DNA of 64,000 nucleotides from Amanita rubescens (Eukaryota > Basidiomycota > Agaricomycetes > Agaricales > Amanitaceae), in the NCBI GenBank assembly GCA_015039365.1, contig WION01000012.1, forward strand, positions 186,001-250,000. Reading direction: 5' to 3'. Positions 22,886-34,883 of this stretch are shown here, in pieces (position 1 is the stretch's first letter; each line of letters begins with the position of its first letter). A model generated the notes under the pieces. That model was given only the letters and a program-made list of their open reading frames with translations, had not been told where the DNA came from and ran no database searches. A program made the position numbers and the translations under genes.

Positions 22886-24472
22886 TTCAAACTATGCTAT
22901 ACTTAATTAGTTAACGTTGTCAAGAACAACAACCAAGTGACTTACGATTGCAATCCTTTCAAGGGGGCGTGTCGTTACTTCTTAATGTCTGAGACCTGCA
23001 ATTTACTCACAAACGCTACCTTGATGAGACTTCTTGGCGTGTGAATGTTTGCCCCACCGCGCCGGATCACGATCCCATCCATGACCTGCGGCAATGAAAG
23101 ACCCGGAACTTCTGCCACTGTAGTCGCAAACGAAGGTCACGGCCTTATCGTGCATATCCACACCCTCATCTACATATCCTCTAGCCCTTGTTTCTTACTC
23201 GATCATGCAGGCACTACCCACTTGCTTCTCCGCGCTTGTGATGCTCATGTCTTTGACTTCCGTTTTACCACAGATATCCCTCTCTGCTCGTTCTTGATAT
23301 CTCTGCCAACAATACCTTACCTCCAGTGCTGGTGCCATTTGGATGTCTCTTCTAATCCTCTCCGTGTGCTTCCCGTATTCCTAGCTGATTTGGCCAAGTT
23401 ACGCGCAAATCCGACCGTTCAACACCTGTATACCTTGCCAATCAAGAAGGTAACACGCAGACAGACGCAAGCGAAACTGAAGATCTGTCTGACAACGAAA
23501 TTACTAATGCCTTGGCCAACGGGACGAGGAGGGCAATACCATTACCCCAGAACCCGCGCCTTTTTTCCGTCGAGGAAAGTCCCTGCCACGACAATCCCTA
23601 CCGTCGTCCCAGGCAGCTGCCCACCCTTTGGCTCGAACGCGGATGAAGCCGATCCGCTCCTAGACTCTCTAAACGTTCGGCGGTTATCGTTCGTTTTGTT
23701 TGCGGGAGACAAGAACCAGGGGAACATTGACTGGGCGGTCGAGAAGGGAATTATTTGTTTGAAGGACGATAATGTCAGTCTTTTAATAATATCACATTTT
23801 TGTTATTTCTATGGCAACTTCTTCGTATGTTGCAGCTAGTCATTAATCATTTGTAATCGATTGCATGTTGTGAATTGAATGTTGAGATTGTACAGAAATA
23901 ATACATGCCACGTATCCTGCATCGCCTGCAAACCACCCGCATGATGCAAGAAAAATTCTATCGATTGCCAGGGCTAATATATAACGACTTGAACCATACC
24001 CCTCTCAACATCGTAGTGATGTCCTTCGGCTCCGAAGTTGAGTAACTTCTCGAGACCGTATTTCTACGTTCTACCCTAGACGGTTAGAATCGTCATTGTA
24101 GCCCTCCCACTTCGCCAAATCGTCATGAATATCCAGCATTCGCATCCCATAGAATATATGGCCTGTCGGCTTCAAGATATCCCAATATTTGATTTTTCCC
24201 AGCTCATCTCGCTCAAGTTGAGCACTCCATATACTCCGTCTGTCGGTCCGGCCGTTATACAGCACCCGCAGTTCTTGCATCGAGACCGGACTTTCCATGG
24301 TTTAGATTCGACGCTATACGTTTCGATGGCATCCCCATGGGGTTCTTTGTGTGTCCATGTGAAAGCAGATGCAGGGAAGTGGATGGTGTGAATGAATGCG
24401 CATGCTGCAGTATACTTGAGCGAAACTTGAAGCTGTCACGACGAAGTCGTACCGTTAAGTCTCTGGCATAAA
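22886..24472. other. Region with an uncertain, unrecognised open frame
   Basis: An open frame at 23045-23839 (+) includes one LRR-like stretch (LDVSSNPLRVLPVFL) and ends at a possible donor after KGIICLKDDN. An overlapping frame around 23470-23640 (DLSDNEITNALANG) looks equally protein-like, which suggests a frameshifted remnant. I cannot name either frame, and I do not call a gene here. The remaining bases show nothing. Confidence 0.3.
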
Positions 24473-24654
24473 GTGCAATGGCAATATACGCTTCGGATTG
24501 GTTTTCCAATTATCCGATAGGACACGGATCCGCAGATGCATCCCCCTTTGTATATCTGCTCGGCTTCTGACATGAGAGTCGTATTTAAACTTTTTTAACG
24601 CTTCGATCAATCCATTTATTCGTGTATAATTTCCTAATTTCCTGATTAACTACT
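24473..24654 (+). repeat. Repeat element, short copy (long copy 21277-21935)
   Basis: This internally deleted relative of 21277-21935 keeps both ends. With the long copy it brackets the orphan gene at 21995-22885. Confidence 0.6.
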
Positions 24655-24877
24655 ATGTACGTAGCACAAGCCTTCTTCTGTATACACATGGTTCCTATTC
24701 TAAAAAAAATCGGTGCATCATAGGGTATCCACAAGATGTCGAGATTATGTTACATTAGAGAGTTTTTTATCTTTTTCAATAAGCTATGGACAGCGGTCAG
24801 GGCGTATCCGCCGACCTTTTTTGAAGTGGCTCAAAGGCTTTCGAATCGAGGTTCCATCACGTCCTAATATACAGAGG

Positions 24878-25423
24878 TTAAAGGGATGAAACAGGGTCAA
24901 ATGGATAACGAACGATGCGCAGGAAAGGGCTTGGCTGCCTAGGGTGCTCAACATCCTCCTGTTCATCCTCTTGCTCGTTCAAATGCACATTAATCATATC
25001 CGGATCGACGATGACCGAGGGTATTTCGGGTCGTACATCCGACTGCTCTCCAATTTGAACTTCTTGGTTGTGATGAGCAGAGCGTGCATTGTCGGACGTT
25101 GCCATAGGCGTTACGCTCATGCTTGCAATGGGCTCGTCCAGGATGGACAAATCGAGTAAGCAACCTTCGTTGTTGTCGCCATAGTCACGGTCATCTGGGT
25201 CCTTGGCCTGATCAAACGCTACCCAACGAAGGTCTGGAATAAGCCCACTTACAATGTATCGCTCTTCGAAGAAAGACATGGAAACACGCGCATAAGGATG
25301 GAAACGATGGATGTAGGAAGAGCGATAAGCTGGGAGGCGTAAGGAGTAGGGAGCATTGGTTTCTTCATATGTTGGCAGGTATCGCGTGTGGCTGGAATTC
25401 GTAGAACTTTGAGTAGGGAGCAT
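24878..25423 (-). CDS. Hypothetical protein
   Basis: The open frame of 181 residues starts at the internal ATG at 25423 (MLPTQSSTNSS), because the frame upstream of it is hydrophobic, low-complexity and looks untranslated. The sequence has Tyr/Pro-rich parts (RYLPTYEETNAPYSLRLPAY), an ordered-looking centre (SFFEERYIVSGLIPDLRWVAFD) and an acidic Glu/Gln/Asp-rich end (NEQEDEQEDVEHPRQP). I do not recognise it. It could be a small soluble protein or the last exon of something larger. Confidence 0.45.
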   Translation of the reverse strand: MLPTQSSTNSSHTRYLPTYEETNAPYSLRLPAYRSSYIHRFHPYARVSMSFFEERYIVSGLIPDLRWVAFDQAKDPDDRDYGDNNEGCLLDLSILDEPIASMSVTPMATSDNARSAHHNQEVQIGEQSDVRPEIPSVIVDPDMINVHLNEQEDEQEDVEHPRQPSPFLRIVRYPFDPVSSL

Positions 25424-25750
25424 TAGAATTCGACTCGCGTCCGTGAGGATGTGGAGGAAAAAAAGGAAGAAAAAAAAGTAGGATGATGTTGGAAACGAAA
25501 AATGGGGTTGAATTTCAGGGCCTCTTAGCTTCTTTGCGGACTTTACATTTATGGTCTTCCTGCGATTCGCTGCCATCCCCCTGCCGTACGTCGGTGATAG
25601 CAAAGACGCCGTCAAGCAACAAAATGCGACGAACACAGATGCTAGACTTGAACCCCGCCCATAGCCCTATGCCCATAGCCGGACTTTTCCCATCTGACGA
25701 GGTGCCGAGCGGTACAGGAGAAGAAAGACGTCCGGGCGTCCCTAGATGAG

Positions 25751-25850
25751 AGGAGAAGATGCTAAGGAAACAGGAAGAACAATAGTCTCTGCGCGGAAAG
25801 AAGAGAGGATATGAAGGAAACAGGAAGAATGATTGTCGCTGCGCGAAGAG
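25751..25850 (+). repeat. Imperfect tandem repeat, two units of 50 bp
   Basis: Two units, 25751-25800 and 25801-25850, share AAGGAAACAGGAAGAA and a CGCTGCGCG-type end. They are non-coding as far as can be seen. Confidence 0.55.
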
Positions 25851-28206
25851 AAGATGGATTCTTCCACGGGTTAGACCGGCGTAGTCGGGTTCTACATACG
25901 CCATTCAACGATATAACGGTCGAGTCACCTTCAAGAACACTCGGTGCCGTCGGGACCCCGCCTCCTCTGAGAGAACCGCATGTTTCCGGAATCTCGGGAG
26001 GCCATTAGGCAACAATCATCGGCCCGCCCCCCGACGTTGACCATATTTGGAAATCTGACGCCACTTGTGTCACACTTGCAAATGAGTCATTTCGGCGCCT
26101 CATGGGTACAGTGGGAACGTGAAAGCGTCCTTCACAAAAACCACCATGTTCACAAACCGCCTGCTTGAAGGTAGAGTATAGTATAGCGTGATGATCCCGC
26201 CAAGCTCTCCAGAATTTTGCAAGGTTATCAACATTGAAGCTCAAGCCGAAAATACCCAAAAAGTAATATGGCGCACAAGAGTGACGGTGCCGTTCAACGA
26301 CGCGAAGATGTCGGTCTGAACTGTGATGCACAATAATTAAAAGCGATTCGACAAGACGAGCTCAAGGCTCACTTTTGACCGATGTGATTTGGGACTGCTT
26401 GCACGCTTTGTACGTCGAGCGCTAGGATCCCCCAACTATGGGCTCCGCCATAAAACATTTCCAAAAACAAGATACCAACTATTGCCGTCGAGAGTGAGCT
26501 CCTTATACTTTGCACCCGACTTTTCCATGCGGCATAAACATGCTGGACCGGTCACCGCAAGCGTTCCAAAATCTGAAAGTATTAGAAGCAAGTCGACTGT
26601 GTCAGTGTGTCACCTACCGTCTACAGCAAGCTTGGGATAGATCCAACGAAGTCGCAATACCCCAAAGTCGACATCGAGGCCTGTCAGAGCATTCCCCTCC
26701 TCCACTTTGCATCCGCCGAGTGATGAACTTTATGGTACCCCACAAATGACGAGTCGTTGGCTCTGGTAACTCGTAGGAACGAGACGAGTTCGGCGGTGAC
26801 GTTTTGGTATTTTTGAACCGCTGGTTCTCGACCTGTGACTAGTTCTGGATGCGAGAATGGTTTATCGGGAAGAGTTGTCTCCATTCATCAAGGGAATACG
26901 TCCAAAGGCTGGGGATAGCCTACAGAAGAGCGAAATTGTGTGATGAGGGAAAAGTTGTCCCGGTAGAGTGCGTCAAAATACTCCGGATGGGGGACAGCCT
27001 GACTCGTACGGTTTTGTACTGGCCACAAGGGAAGAAGAAAAGGGTCTGTACGATTTTTCCCTACTGTGATGTGGTGCGACTGAGGCAATGATCGGGTGAA
27101 CCGTGACTCTGTCGGTGTCCAAAATTCAAATTGAAATAACCAAAACAAATCAATGCCACCAGCGCTCTCGCACTACCTTACCTTCGCAGAAGAAATTCGG
27201 AGCGCCATTGTGAGCTTCACAGGAGGACAACAACAGCGACAGGATGGGCTACAGCCTAAATTCATCGGTCCGTAAAAATGCCCTGGTTCGTCCTACGGCT
27301 CTTAACCATGAAGACGACTCAAAAGGAACACTTTCTGCGTCATAGATTCGACGAGCTCTCTCCCAGCTTCTCACAAACGCAAGTTGATCGTGAACGTCGT
27401 CTTGCCACCCGCCCTTATCGCAGATAATGCTGCCCAGAATTACCCTCTCGAATATCTTCACGAACCTGGCGCGCTTCAAACCCAGTCTCGTCACTTCGCC
27501 TCTTCGCTCTCGTCCGGGGCAATTAAAACTGTATACAACGAAGTTGACCAACGCGTCCCCGCGGTCACCGGACGTTCTCGGTCGAGGGAAGCACCCTGAG
27601 GGCCACTACAAAGTCTCCTAAGACCATATCTGGTAGGGAGCGTCGCCTAACCAGTCCAATGTGAATTTTTTTTCACCTGGTTACATACACAGATCCGTTG
27701 GCACTCAATGAATACAGCGTACACATAACTCCTGTCGCAACTTCACACCTTTATTCCGAGCTGCCATGGGCACAAATGCGATGACCAAGTAACCGACTGT
27801 CTCAACGGCAGTCACATCAATCACTCTGGCAGTGTTAGTATTCTTTCGACGTTTACATTGTCGGCCATTCTCATCACTAATTTCCAACGAAGTTACACAT
27901 GCCACACAATCATTCTAATAATGTGCACCGTTCTTATGTCTGTCGACCATTCTGACCACGTTCGTTTCCTCTCATCTTCGCTTTTGCTTGTAGACTGATA
28001 CCATTTTCATAGCACAACACCATCATCACGATTGAACAGAACGTATGATTGCAGAAAAGCATATAGGCTAAGACAAGAATTGACGGGAAAGAATTTAAAG
28101 GACGGATAGAGTGAGCACCGCAAGCGTGCCCCTGAGATTTATTCGAGGTCGCTGAAAACGAATCATCAGAGATGAGAAAAGTAAAGTACCAACTCGCGTA
28201 GTGAGA
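25851..28206. other. Long region without a convincing gene
   Basis: Only short, unrelated frames occur on both strands. Some minus-strand stretches (for example around 26900-27150 and 27250-27550) look protein-like but change frame and match nothing I recognise. This may be a decayed gene. The part nearest 28206 is the 3' flank of the exonuclease gene. Confidence 0.35.
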
Positions 28207-29232
28207 CTAGTAGCTATAATCTGAATTAAACATACCATCATCAGATTCATAATAATCGTCGACCTCTCGATCCCAGTCCTTGTGCAAATTCTGCCTGACG
28301 CTGATGGCACGACATACCCAGCATTGCCGCTTCGACATCCCTTTCCAGGCACTCCTTGAGTATGCGCCTTCTGGTAAATCGCGTCGACAACCCATGCATG
28401 ATCGGGTCAGAGCATGACTATGATAATCAAGAATGCCGAGGGGTAGAAGACCGTGACACCTGAAGTCGTCTGTCGCCTCCGGTTTAGCGTCTCGCCAGAT
28501 TGTGACATAGCGATAACTCTTATCGAGCAGTCCGTCGCTGATATAACTGCCCTGCCTGAAATGATTGTAGAGCTGGCCTATGAAATATACGTCCCGTGCG
28601 GCATAACACAGATATTCCTCGGGAAGAGGACGCTTCAACCAAGAATTGTGGGAGACTGAAGAACATGTTAGAGGACTTTCTTGCTCGGTGGAAAAAATGT
28701 CACCTGGTTTGTACTCCCCAACGTCAATGAGCTTATGCTCCCGGAGGCATTGCTCAAGACCACAAAGCTTATGCACCTTGGAGTAGGAACTGGCTTGCCC
28801 CATGATTTCCCGATGATGGAGATAGGGTGATAATCTGCCAAGTTGTTCGTCTTCATCTTCACCTCGTTGACGACGGGAATCCACGTCAACCAGCTGAAGA
28901 TCCAAGACGTTGCGGAGGTCAACGCCTCGTCCATGATATAGCTCGCTAAAATCCATGCGCCCATCGAAGACAATTTTAGTAACCGAATGCGATTGCAAGA
29001 TGTCAAATAGGGGACGGAGAGTGTCATTGGTGATGCTGATGGCGTCAAAGAGATATGTCTTCGAGGATTCAGGGTCAATCGTGCGAAGGCTGATTAACGA
29101 GAGTGAGCTGCCCTGATGTCCTAGATTCTCCCCTTCACAGTCCAGAATGAGCTCGGAAGACGATTTTATTGCGTCAATCGCATCCTCAAAGCTGCGATCA
29201 TCAACGCACAGAATATAGTCGCCAATGGACAT
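28207..29232 (-). CDS. 3'-5' exonuclease, DEDDy type (RNase D-like), with C-terminal Cys pairs
   Basis: Single-exon frame of 341 residues. Exo I is LILDCEGENLG (Asp-x-Glu), Exo II is KIVFDGRMDFSEL followed by VLDLQLVDV, and Exo III is YAARDVYFIGQLY (Tyr-x3-Asp). All four acidic residues of the DEDDy ribonuclease H-like fold are present. There is no HRDC or helicase domain. After the nuclease comes a region with two Cys pairs (CMGC and CWVC, about 30 residues apart) that could bind zinc, then an acidic tail. By family, it should trim RNA or DNA from the 3' end; the natural substrate cannot be told. Confidence 0.8.
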   Translation of the reverse strand: MSIGDYILCVDDRSFEDAIDAIKSSSELILDCEGENLGHQGSSLSLISLRTIDPESSKTYLFDAISITNDTLRPLFDILQSHSVTKIVFDGRMDFSELYHGRGVDLRNVLDLQLVDVDSRRQRGEDEDEQLGRLSPYLHHREIMGQASSYSKVHKLCGLEQCLREHKLIDVGEYKPGDIFSTEQESPLTCSSVSHNSWLKRPLPEEYLCYAARDVYFIGQLYNHFRQGSYISDGLLDKSYRYVTIWRDAKPEATDDFRCHGLLPLGILDYHSHALTRSCMGCRRDLPEGAYSRSAWKGMSKRQCWVCRAISVRQNLHKDWDREVDDYYESDDGMFNSDYSY

Positions 29233-30139
29233 TATTCAAACGCGCGGCGGAGGCAGATGAGAGCGAGTTCACGCAAGTACGCCCAATAGTACTGTGACTG
29301 TCACGGGCACCTCGAAAACAATGAGAGAATGCTTTATATTGTTCGATGAGATGCAGACACATGATGGCCCTTTAGAACGACTTAAAGATGGGCTACCCGC
29401 TGATGGCATTTCCAACATTCGACCTTACCTCCTTGCATGCAAATTCTAAGGTGCCGCGCCAAAAATCACACCTACCCAAACATTGCCTCATTAGCTTCCC
29501 CTCCCCTTTCCGAGCTATCAGCCTCCGATGTGCTCGGATGCTAGCTGAAAAGCTGGAACGCACTGATAATCTGAAGGAAGTCTTATCATGGACATTTTTC
29601 TCTCATGAGCATGACCGGAGAATAATGTACAAGCTGGTGCATAAGCTACATTATTGTCAACTGCGCGCTGTCAGCCTCGAATCGATTGTAGCGCAAACCC
29701 AGAGTTCCGTAATGTTTCAGGGGCATATGAGCCCTTTGGGATTCTTTGGAGACTGATGATCGATGATGACTTAAAATCGCATGATGGTTATATTAGATAG
29801 CTTGATCCAAGTTTACGACGCATGGGCGAAACGTGGATACTTTGACTTACTTCGATCAATCGATTTCCCCGTGTTTAGTAGCTGGTTTCAGCTGGTGGCA
29901 GTAGGTAAGGAAAAAGTAACCCCTAACTATGTATTTCGTCAACAAGTTGGCGTGATGTTCAATTGGCTGGGGTTCTGGGGGACACGTGGAATTTAATTTA
30001 ATTTAATTCAACTCCCTAAATGACTCACCCGCGTCAGAACGACATCTGGAATGAAAGAGGGAAAAACAGCACTCATCAACAACCGTGATGGAAAGTAGGG
30101 TGAGTGAGTGACTAGGTTGTGGAACGAAAGGTCCTCAAC
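29233..30139. other. Intergenic region
   Basis: No recognisable gene. The frames at 29388-29756 and 29781-29996 (+) have no motif. A short TTTAA microsatellite lies at about 29990-30008. Confidence 0.4.
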
Positions 30140-30195
30140 TATACGACCACGAGAGCGCTTTCGACATCACATACTCGGAATTGCAAGATGAAATC
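30140..30195 (+). pseudogene. Fragment of the CRN-type NTPase-REase gene
   Basis: The block reading HESAFDITYSELQ matches HESAFDINFAELQ of the CRN-type gene (about 18630-18670) with shared bases GAGAGCGCTTTCGACATCA. It lies on the same strand, ending just before the 3' end of EXO84. No other part of the CRN gene is visible here. Confidence 0.6.
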
Positions 30196-30244
30196 GGTGT
30201 AATGTTGAAAATAAATAAATAAATTGTTCATGGTGTATGTAAAA

Positions 30245-33200
30245 CTAAAACATCCCATCATGTGGAGGTACAGCAACTGGCGGAGGTCGATGCCCTGCAA
30301 GCCGACTCGTTGACCTCGCAGGCGTTGGCGGAACTCCCACCCTCAACGCACGTGGTGGCGCTCTAGCGGACAACAACCCACCTCCACCACTTCCAGCGCT
30401 AGTAGTAGCCCCAGCCCCAGCGTTCAACGAAGCCGAAGACGGCATCTTCACCGGCGTTCTAGGTATATTTGGAGGGGCTGGCGAAGACAATGGCGAAATG
30501 TAGCCTTGTGACGACGGTGGTGGACCCAGACTCTTTGATGGTTCCTTGCTCGATACGGGTGTCCGAGCGCCGCTGCGTGAGGGGATGGAGAACACCGCTT
30601 GGCCGTTGGCTCCCGGAGAAGATAACATGGTGCCAAAGGTGGTGAAAACGTCGGCTGATGCGGCGGAATGGGGAAAGGAGGTATATGGACTTGCGGGAGA
30701 GGTGAGAGGGAATATGAGGGGAGGATCAGTAGTACCGAGGTCCAAGGGGGTGGGTATCCGTTCAGATGATTTATGGGATTGAGGGGTCGGCGCTCGGTCG
30801 GGTTTGAGTGACTGAGGGGTCGGCGCTCGATCTGATAATTTGGAGGACGGAGTAGGTGCACGATCTGATGGTTTGAGCGAAGGGGAAGAGGGTACTCGAT
30901 CCGAGTCTGAGGACCTGGACGATGGAACAGCCGATTTTGGTTGCTTGAGGTAGGATGGTAGAGCGGGTACGGGTGGGGTGCCTATAGATGGCGAATTGGT
31001 GTTTTGGGTTTGTGTCCGTCGCCCATTTGTGGGAGCCTTGGGTGTGATCGAAGGCAAAGCGAGCTGTGAAGGGTGTTTCGATAGTCGATTATGAGAATTA
31101 AACGAAAAGGTGGAATCGAGCTTGAGTGGTATTTTCGGTTTCTCACTGAGCAAGTCGTTGAGGAGGTAGGTGAAATCAAGCCCATACTCTTGTAGAAGCT
31201 AAACATGTATATGAGCATAAAATCATCAATGGCAACGGCGGCCGACCTTTTTACTCTGCGCGTGCGTAACCCTGATAGCTTCTTCGACTACTTTGGGATC
31301 CACATCTGGTGTGAAGACCTGCTTTCTGAATATTTCTGCGAACGCCTCAATCTCCTTCTTTGCCCAATCAATGAAAGCTGTCAAGGTATCAACGTCTGCC
31401 CTCCAAAGCTAACATCTGACTCACAACTTGCGACCTCGTTCTCTTTGAAGCTCGCCAAGAACCAATCCGCGGTATGCTTGATACCGGTGAAGCAAACAAT
31501 GGCAAGGTCGGCAATATAAGCGCCGATGTTGCCTTCAAACCTGATATTGCGTATATGACTCTTGATCACCTGAGAGCGCGTCCGCAAGAGGGTATTTCGC
31601 GCCGCAGGACCTGCTTTGAGCCGGTTAAGGAGTGAGACAAGCATCACAACAGCTGATTTTCGAATTGTTGGCTTTCTCAACGCCTCGAGCAAAGCGGAAA
31701 TAAGCTGAGATCTTAACACAGAGAACTTGTTCTCAAGAGATGGCGTCATAGCTAGCCGGTCCTGAGCTGCAAAGATGGTTATTGGTGATTCGGAAAACGA
31801 CAAGCAAGTGACGCACCTTTCTCGACGAGTTCTACGGCCTTTGTCCACTCTCGCAGAGCTATGGCTACGGTAAGTTGGTCTGCCCAGTCATTCGTCCATC
31901 GTGCATCCCTCTCAGCCTTTTCCTTGGTGTCAGCACCAGCACCAGGTATGTCTCCCCCTCGCCGGGCCAAATCAGCCATCCACTCGGGCATAGGCGGTAT
32001 ACTGCGCTGCTCAAAGTCATTAGCGCACAAACAAAAAAAAGGACAAGAGCGCATACATCTCCATTGCTATTGGTAGCCTGAAACAAAGTTTTCCGGCGTT
32101 CGTGTTCCCCTTCACGTTCTTTTCGTCTTTTAGCTGATAGTTCTTCCGCTACTTGCCGGAGCTGGACTAGGAGCGCTTTCTTGTCCGCGGGATGCTCGGT
32201 TCGGTAGACATGCGTCTCCTTTCCATGTCTAATCTTGAATACATTGGTCATACCTTTGGAACGATGAGATTCGTTCGACAGTAAAAAAAAGTCACTCACC
32301 GGAAGAGTCCTTTGTATCGAGGACCAACATCTCGTTCAATGGCCAACATCGTTCTGCGACGAGTTTACCCTCAGCGAGTGAACCGCCGCTCCTCCCTCCG
32401 TCATTCCCAGCATTCCTTCGTCTTCGACGTGCGACGAGGACGGCATCATCTAGAATGACAAACTTGACTTTACCCACAACCTTGTAGGTTGCGGCATTTA
32501 GACTAAAGATTCCTTCCATCTCGCTGACAACGTGTCTTCCCGGCGTTATAGGAGCAAACTTGGCGGCACCCTCTATTGAGGAATGTAGTGATTGCATCTG
32601 GTTATAGTACATGACACGGAGGTCGGCAATGGAAGAACGTTTGTAGGTGGAAAGGGTAGACGAGGTCAAAGTTGTCGGATCTGGGATGTGCAAAAGGGAA
32701 GGCATTGACTTGTATTCTGATAGTAGGTCCTTGAGCTCGAGTAATTCATTTTCGAGGGTGGTGATTTCCTTGGAGATAAGAACGAACTCTGCATAACTAA
32801 AAGACAAGGTTAACGCAACGTAGAAGTCGAAGATGTCTTGCATACTTTTTGAAGACGGTTCGTTGGAGGTCAGCGGCGGTGTCTTCTTTGGCAATGTGTA
32901 GCGACGATTGGAGAGACTTTAGTTCTGCTTCTGTCGAGTTGGCTAATTTGAGCTTGAGAACTAGGAAAGAATGTCAGGAGGGACCCATATGAAACACAAG
33001 AAGAGACGGACATGCGTCTGGATCAAAGGCCACTGAGTCAAGAAGCTTCTTGTCCTCTTTTGCTGTACGACTTCTAGCTTCGATGTCATTCTCAGCCTCG
33101 AACGAGATTCCTGGAGATGGACCTCTTGTTGGAATAGAAAAAGCTTGATGGTGTATTGCGGGAAGAGGAGGTTGGTTTAGTTCAGTAGGACTTGAAATTT

Positions 33201-33351
33201 CGGCATAGCGCGACATGCGCTTCTTAATTTTGTCATCTACACGGGACTTTGCGCGGGGATCGCGAGGTGTTGATTGAGAGGGTGATTTTGTTAATTTTGT
33301 TGGAGTTCTACGTTGAGAGCGACGAGATCTTAATGAGCGGAGAGACTGCAT
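30245..33351 (-). CDS. EXO84: Exocyst complex component EXO84
   Basis: Spliced minus-strand gene from ATG 33351 to TAG 30245. The N-terminus is basic and Ser-rich. After the first intron comes the helical core (AEFVLISKEITTLENELLEL, then YKSMPSLLHIPDP) typical of Exo84. Next are a PH-like region (KVKFVILDDAVLVARRR; MLVLDTKDSS; TNVFKIRHGKETHVYR), the C-terminal helical region (IPPMPEWMADLARRG; DWADQLTVAIALREWTKAVELVEK; VCFTGIKHTADWFLASF; FAEIFRKQVF) and finally a long Ser/Pro-rich tail with repeats of the type DRAPTP. The exocyst tethers secretory vesicles at growth sites. The last ~1.36 kb of the gene is duplicated at 19905-21268. SKT5 starts 52 bp away on the other strand. Confidence 0.9.
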
Positions 33352-33403
33352 TGTTGTTTGATCGGGAGCGAGTCACACACTCAGTACTCAGCTTACAACC
33401 CTC
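33352..33403. promoter_or_regulatory. 52 bp divergent promoter interval between EXO84 and SKT5
   Basis: Only 52 bp separate the two start codons. Transcription must therefore start either within this gap or inside the opposite gene. No TATA box is visible, and the gap carries a CACTCAGTACTCAG stretch. Such a short shared interval suggests co-regulation, which is inference. Confidence 0.5.
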
Positions 33404-34883
33404 ATGCTCTCTGAAGACGATCTAGCTCACCACTCTTTAGAAGATCCAGACGCTGAAGCTGACGACTTTTTTAACGGTGCAGCTTCATCAAGCAACGGTT
33501 ATCAACCAACTTATTCCCAATACCGTCCTACTGACTCTATTACTACTCATTCTACTCGTGCTCCTTCTCCACCTCCATCAGCTCCAATCCTCGATCATTC
33601 TCATCTCCGTCCAGGTAATCAAGCTTCTCTCCTCTCACATGAGCGCACCTTAGAACTCTACCGCGCTAATGCAAAGAAGACTCAAGACCCTGCCCTTCAA
33701 TTCGAATTCGCCGTCTTCATGATAGACGCTTCTAAGACATGGCCTATCCCACATAATACCCCCGGTAACCTCATTGATGTAGAAAAGGCCCTAGACAAAC
33801 GCGAAAATCTCATTCATGAAGCCACAGCCCTATTGAAGCGCCTCGCAGATAGAGGTCACCCAGCAAGCCAATACTTCCTTGCAGATTGCTACGCTAACGG
33901 TATCGGCACCAGCAAGAATAAGCAAGACTTTGACCGCGCATACCCTCTTTTCGTGCTTGCCGCGAAACATGGTCATCCGGATGCCGCCTACCGCGCTGGC
34001 ACGTGCTGCGAGAATGGGTGGGGATGCAGACGAGAAAGCGCAAAGGCAGTGCAGTTTTATAGAAAGGCAGCTGCTTCCTTACATCCCGGTGCGATGTACC
34101 GTTTGGGTATAGCCGAGTTGAACGGCGAGCTTTCATTATCGAGGAGTCCGAAAGAAGGCGTAAAGTGGTTGAAACGCAGTGCGGAACACGCTACCGCCGA
34201 GTTTCCCCACGCGCTCCATGAACTCGCCCTGCTGCATGAGAGGGGCATCGATAACGTCCTTTTCATCGACCTTGAGTATTCCGTTGAATTGTTAGCACAG
34301 GCTGCCGAATTGGGGTACGCACCAAGCGCTTATCGGTTAGGCGAGTGCTACGAGTACGGCAAGATGGGTTGTCCACAAGATGCTGCCTTGTCGATCCACT
34401 ATTATGTACGTCGGCTCTGTCCCCCCCCCCCCAATGAAATCCAATTTTTTGAACTATCCCCTAGAATATTGCAGCTCAGCAAAATCACAGAGAAGCATGC
34501 TTTGCCTTGACAGCTTGGTACCTCGTCGGATCACCCGGAGTCTTGCCTCAGTCTGACACAGAAGCCTTCCTCTGGTCTCAAAAAGCTGCAGAGGCTGGAT
34601 TGACGAAGGCAATGTATGCCGTCGGATACTTTCTGGAAGTCGGCATTGGAACGCCGCAAAACATGACAGAGTCAGTTTTCCCGATAAATTCCACGTGCTA
34701 TCCCTAACAACGGTCGGTTACAGGGCAATGTCATGGTACAAACGCGCGGCGGAAAGGGGTGACAAGCGTGCCGCACAGAGACTTAAAGGCCCCAACCAGC
34801 ACCACGGAGGGCCAGGGTCTGTGTTGGATCGTGACGATTCGGAGGGTGGCAAGTCGAATGGAAAGGAATGTATCATCATGTAA
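33404..34883 (+). CDS. SKT5: Chitin synthase activator SKT5/CHS4-like, Sel1 repeats and CaaX box
   Basis: Three exons (introns 34406-34464 and 34671-34723). The N-terminal ~80 residues are disordered. They are followed by a run of Sel1-like repeats (ASQYFLADCYANGIGT; DAAYRAGTCCENGWG; GAMYRLGIAELNG; SAYRLGECYEYGKMG; KAMYAVGYFLEVGIGT; WYKRAAERGDKRAAQRL). The protein ends in CIIM, a CaaX prenylation motif at the very C-terminus. This is the layout of yeast Skt5/Chs4, which binds and activates chitin synthase III and is farnesylated for membrane attachment. The role here is inferred from that. It diverges from EXO84, whose complex delivers secretory cargo to the same growth sites. Confidence 0.88.

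Noticed and set aside
23045..23839. Long open frame with an LRR-like segment
   Set aside because: Only one repeat-like stretch, and an overlapping frame looks equally protein-like. Not enough to call a gene.
25423..25636. N-terminal extension of the hypothetical gene at 24878-25423
   Set aside because: The added 71 residues include a Phe/Tyr-rich low-complexity run and read like untranslated sequence; the internal ATG is more plausible.
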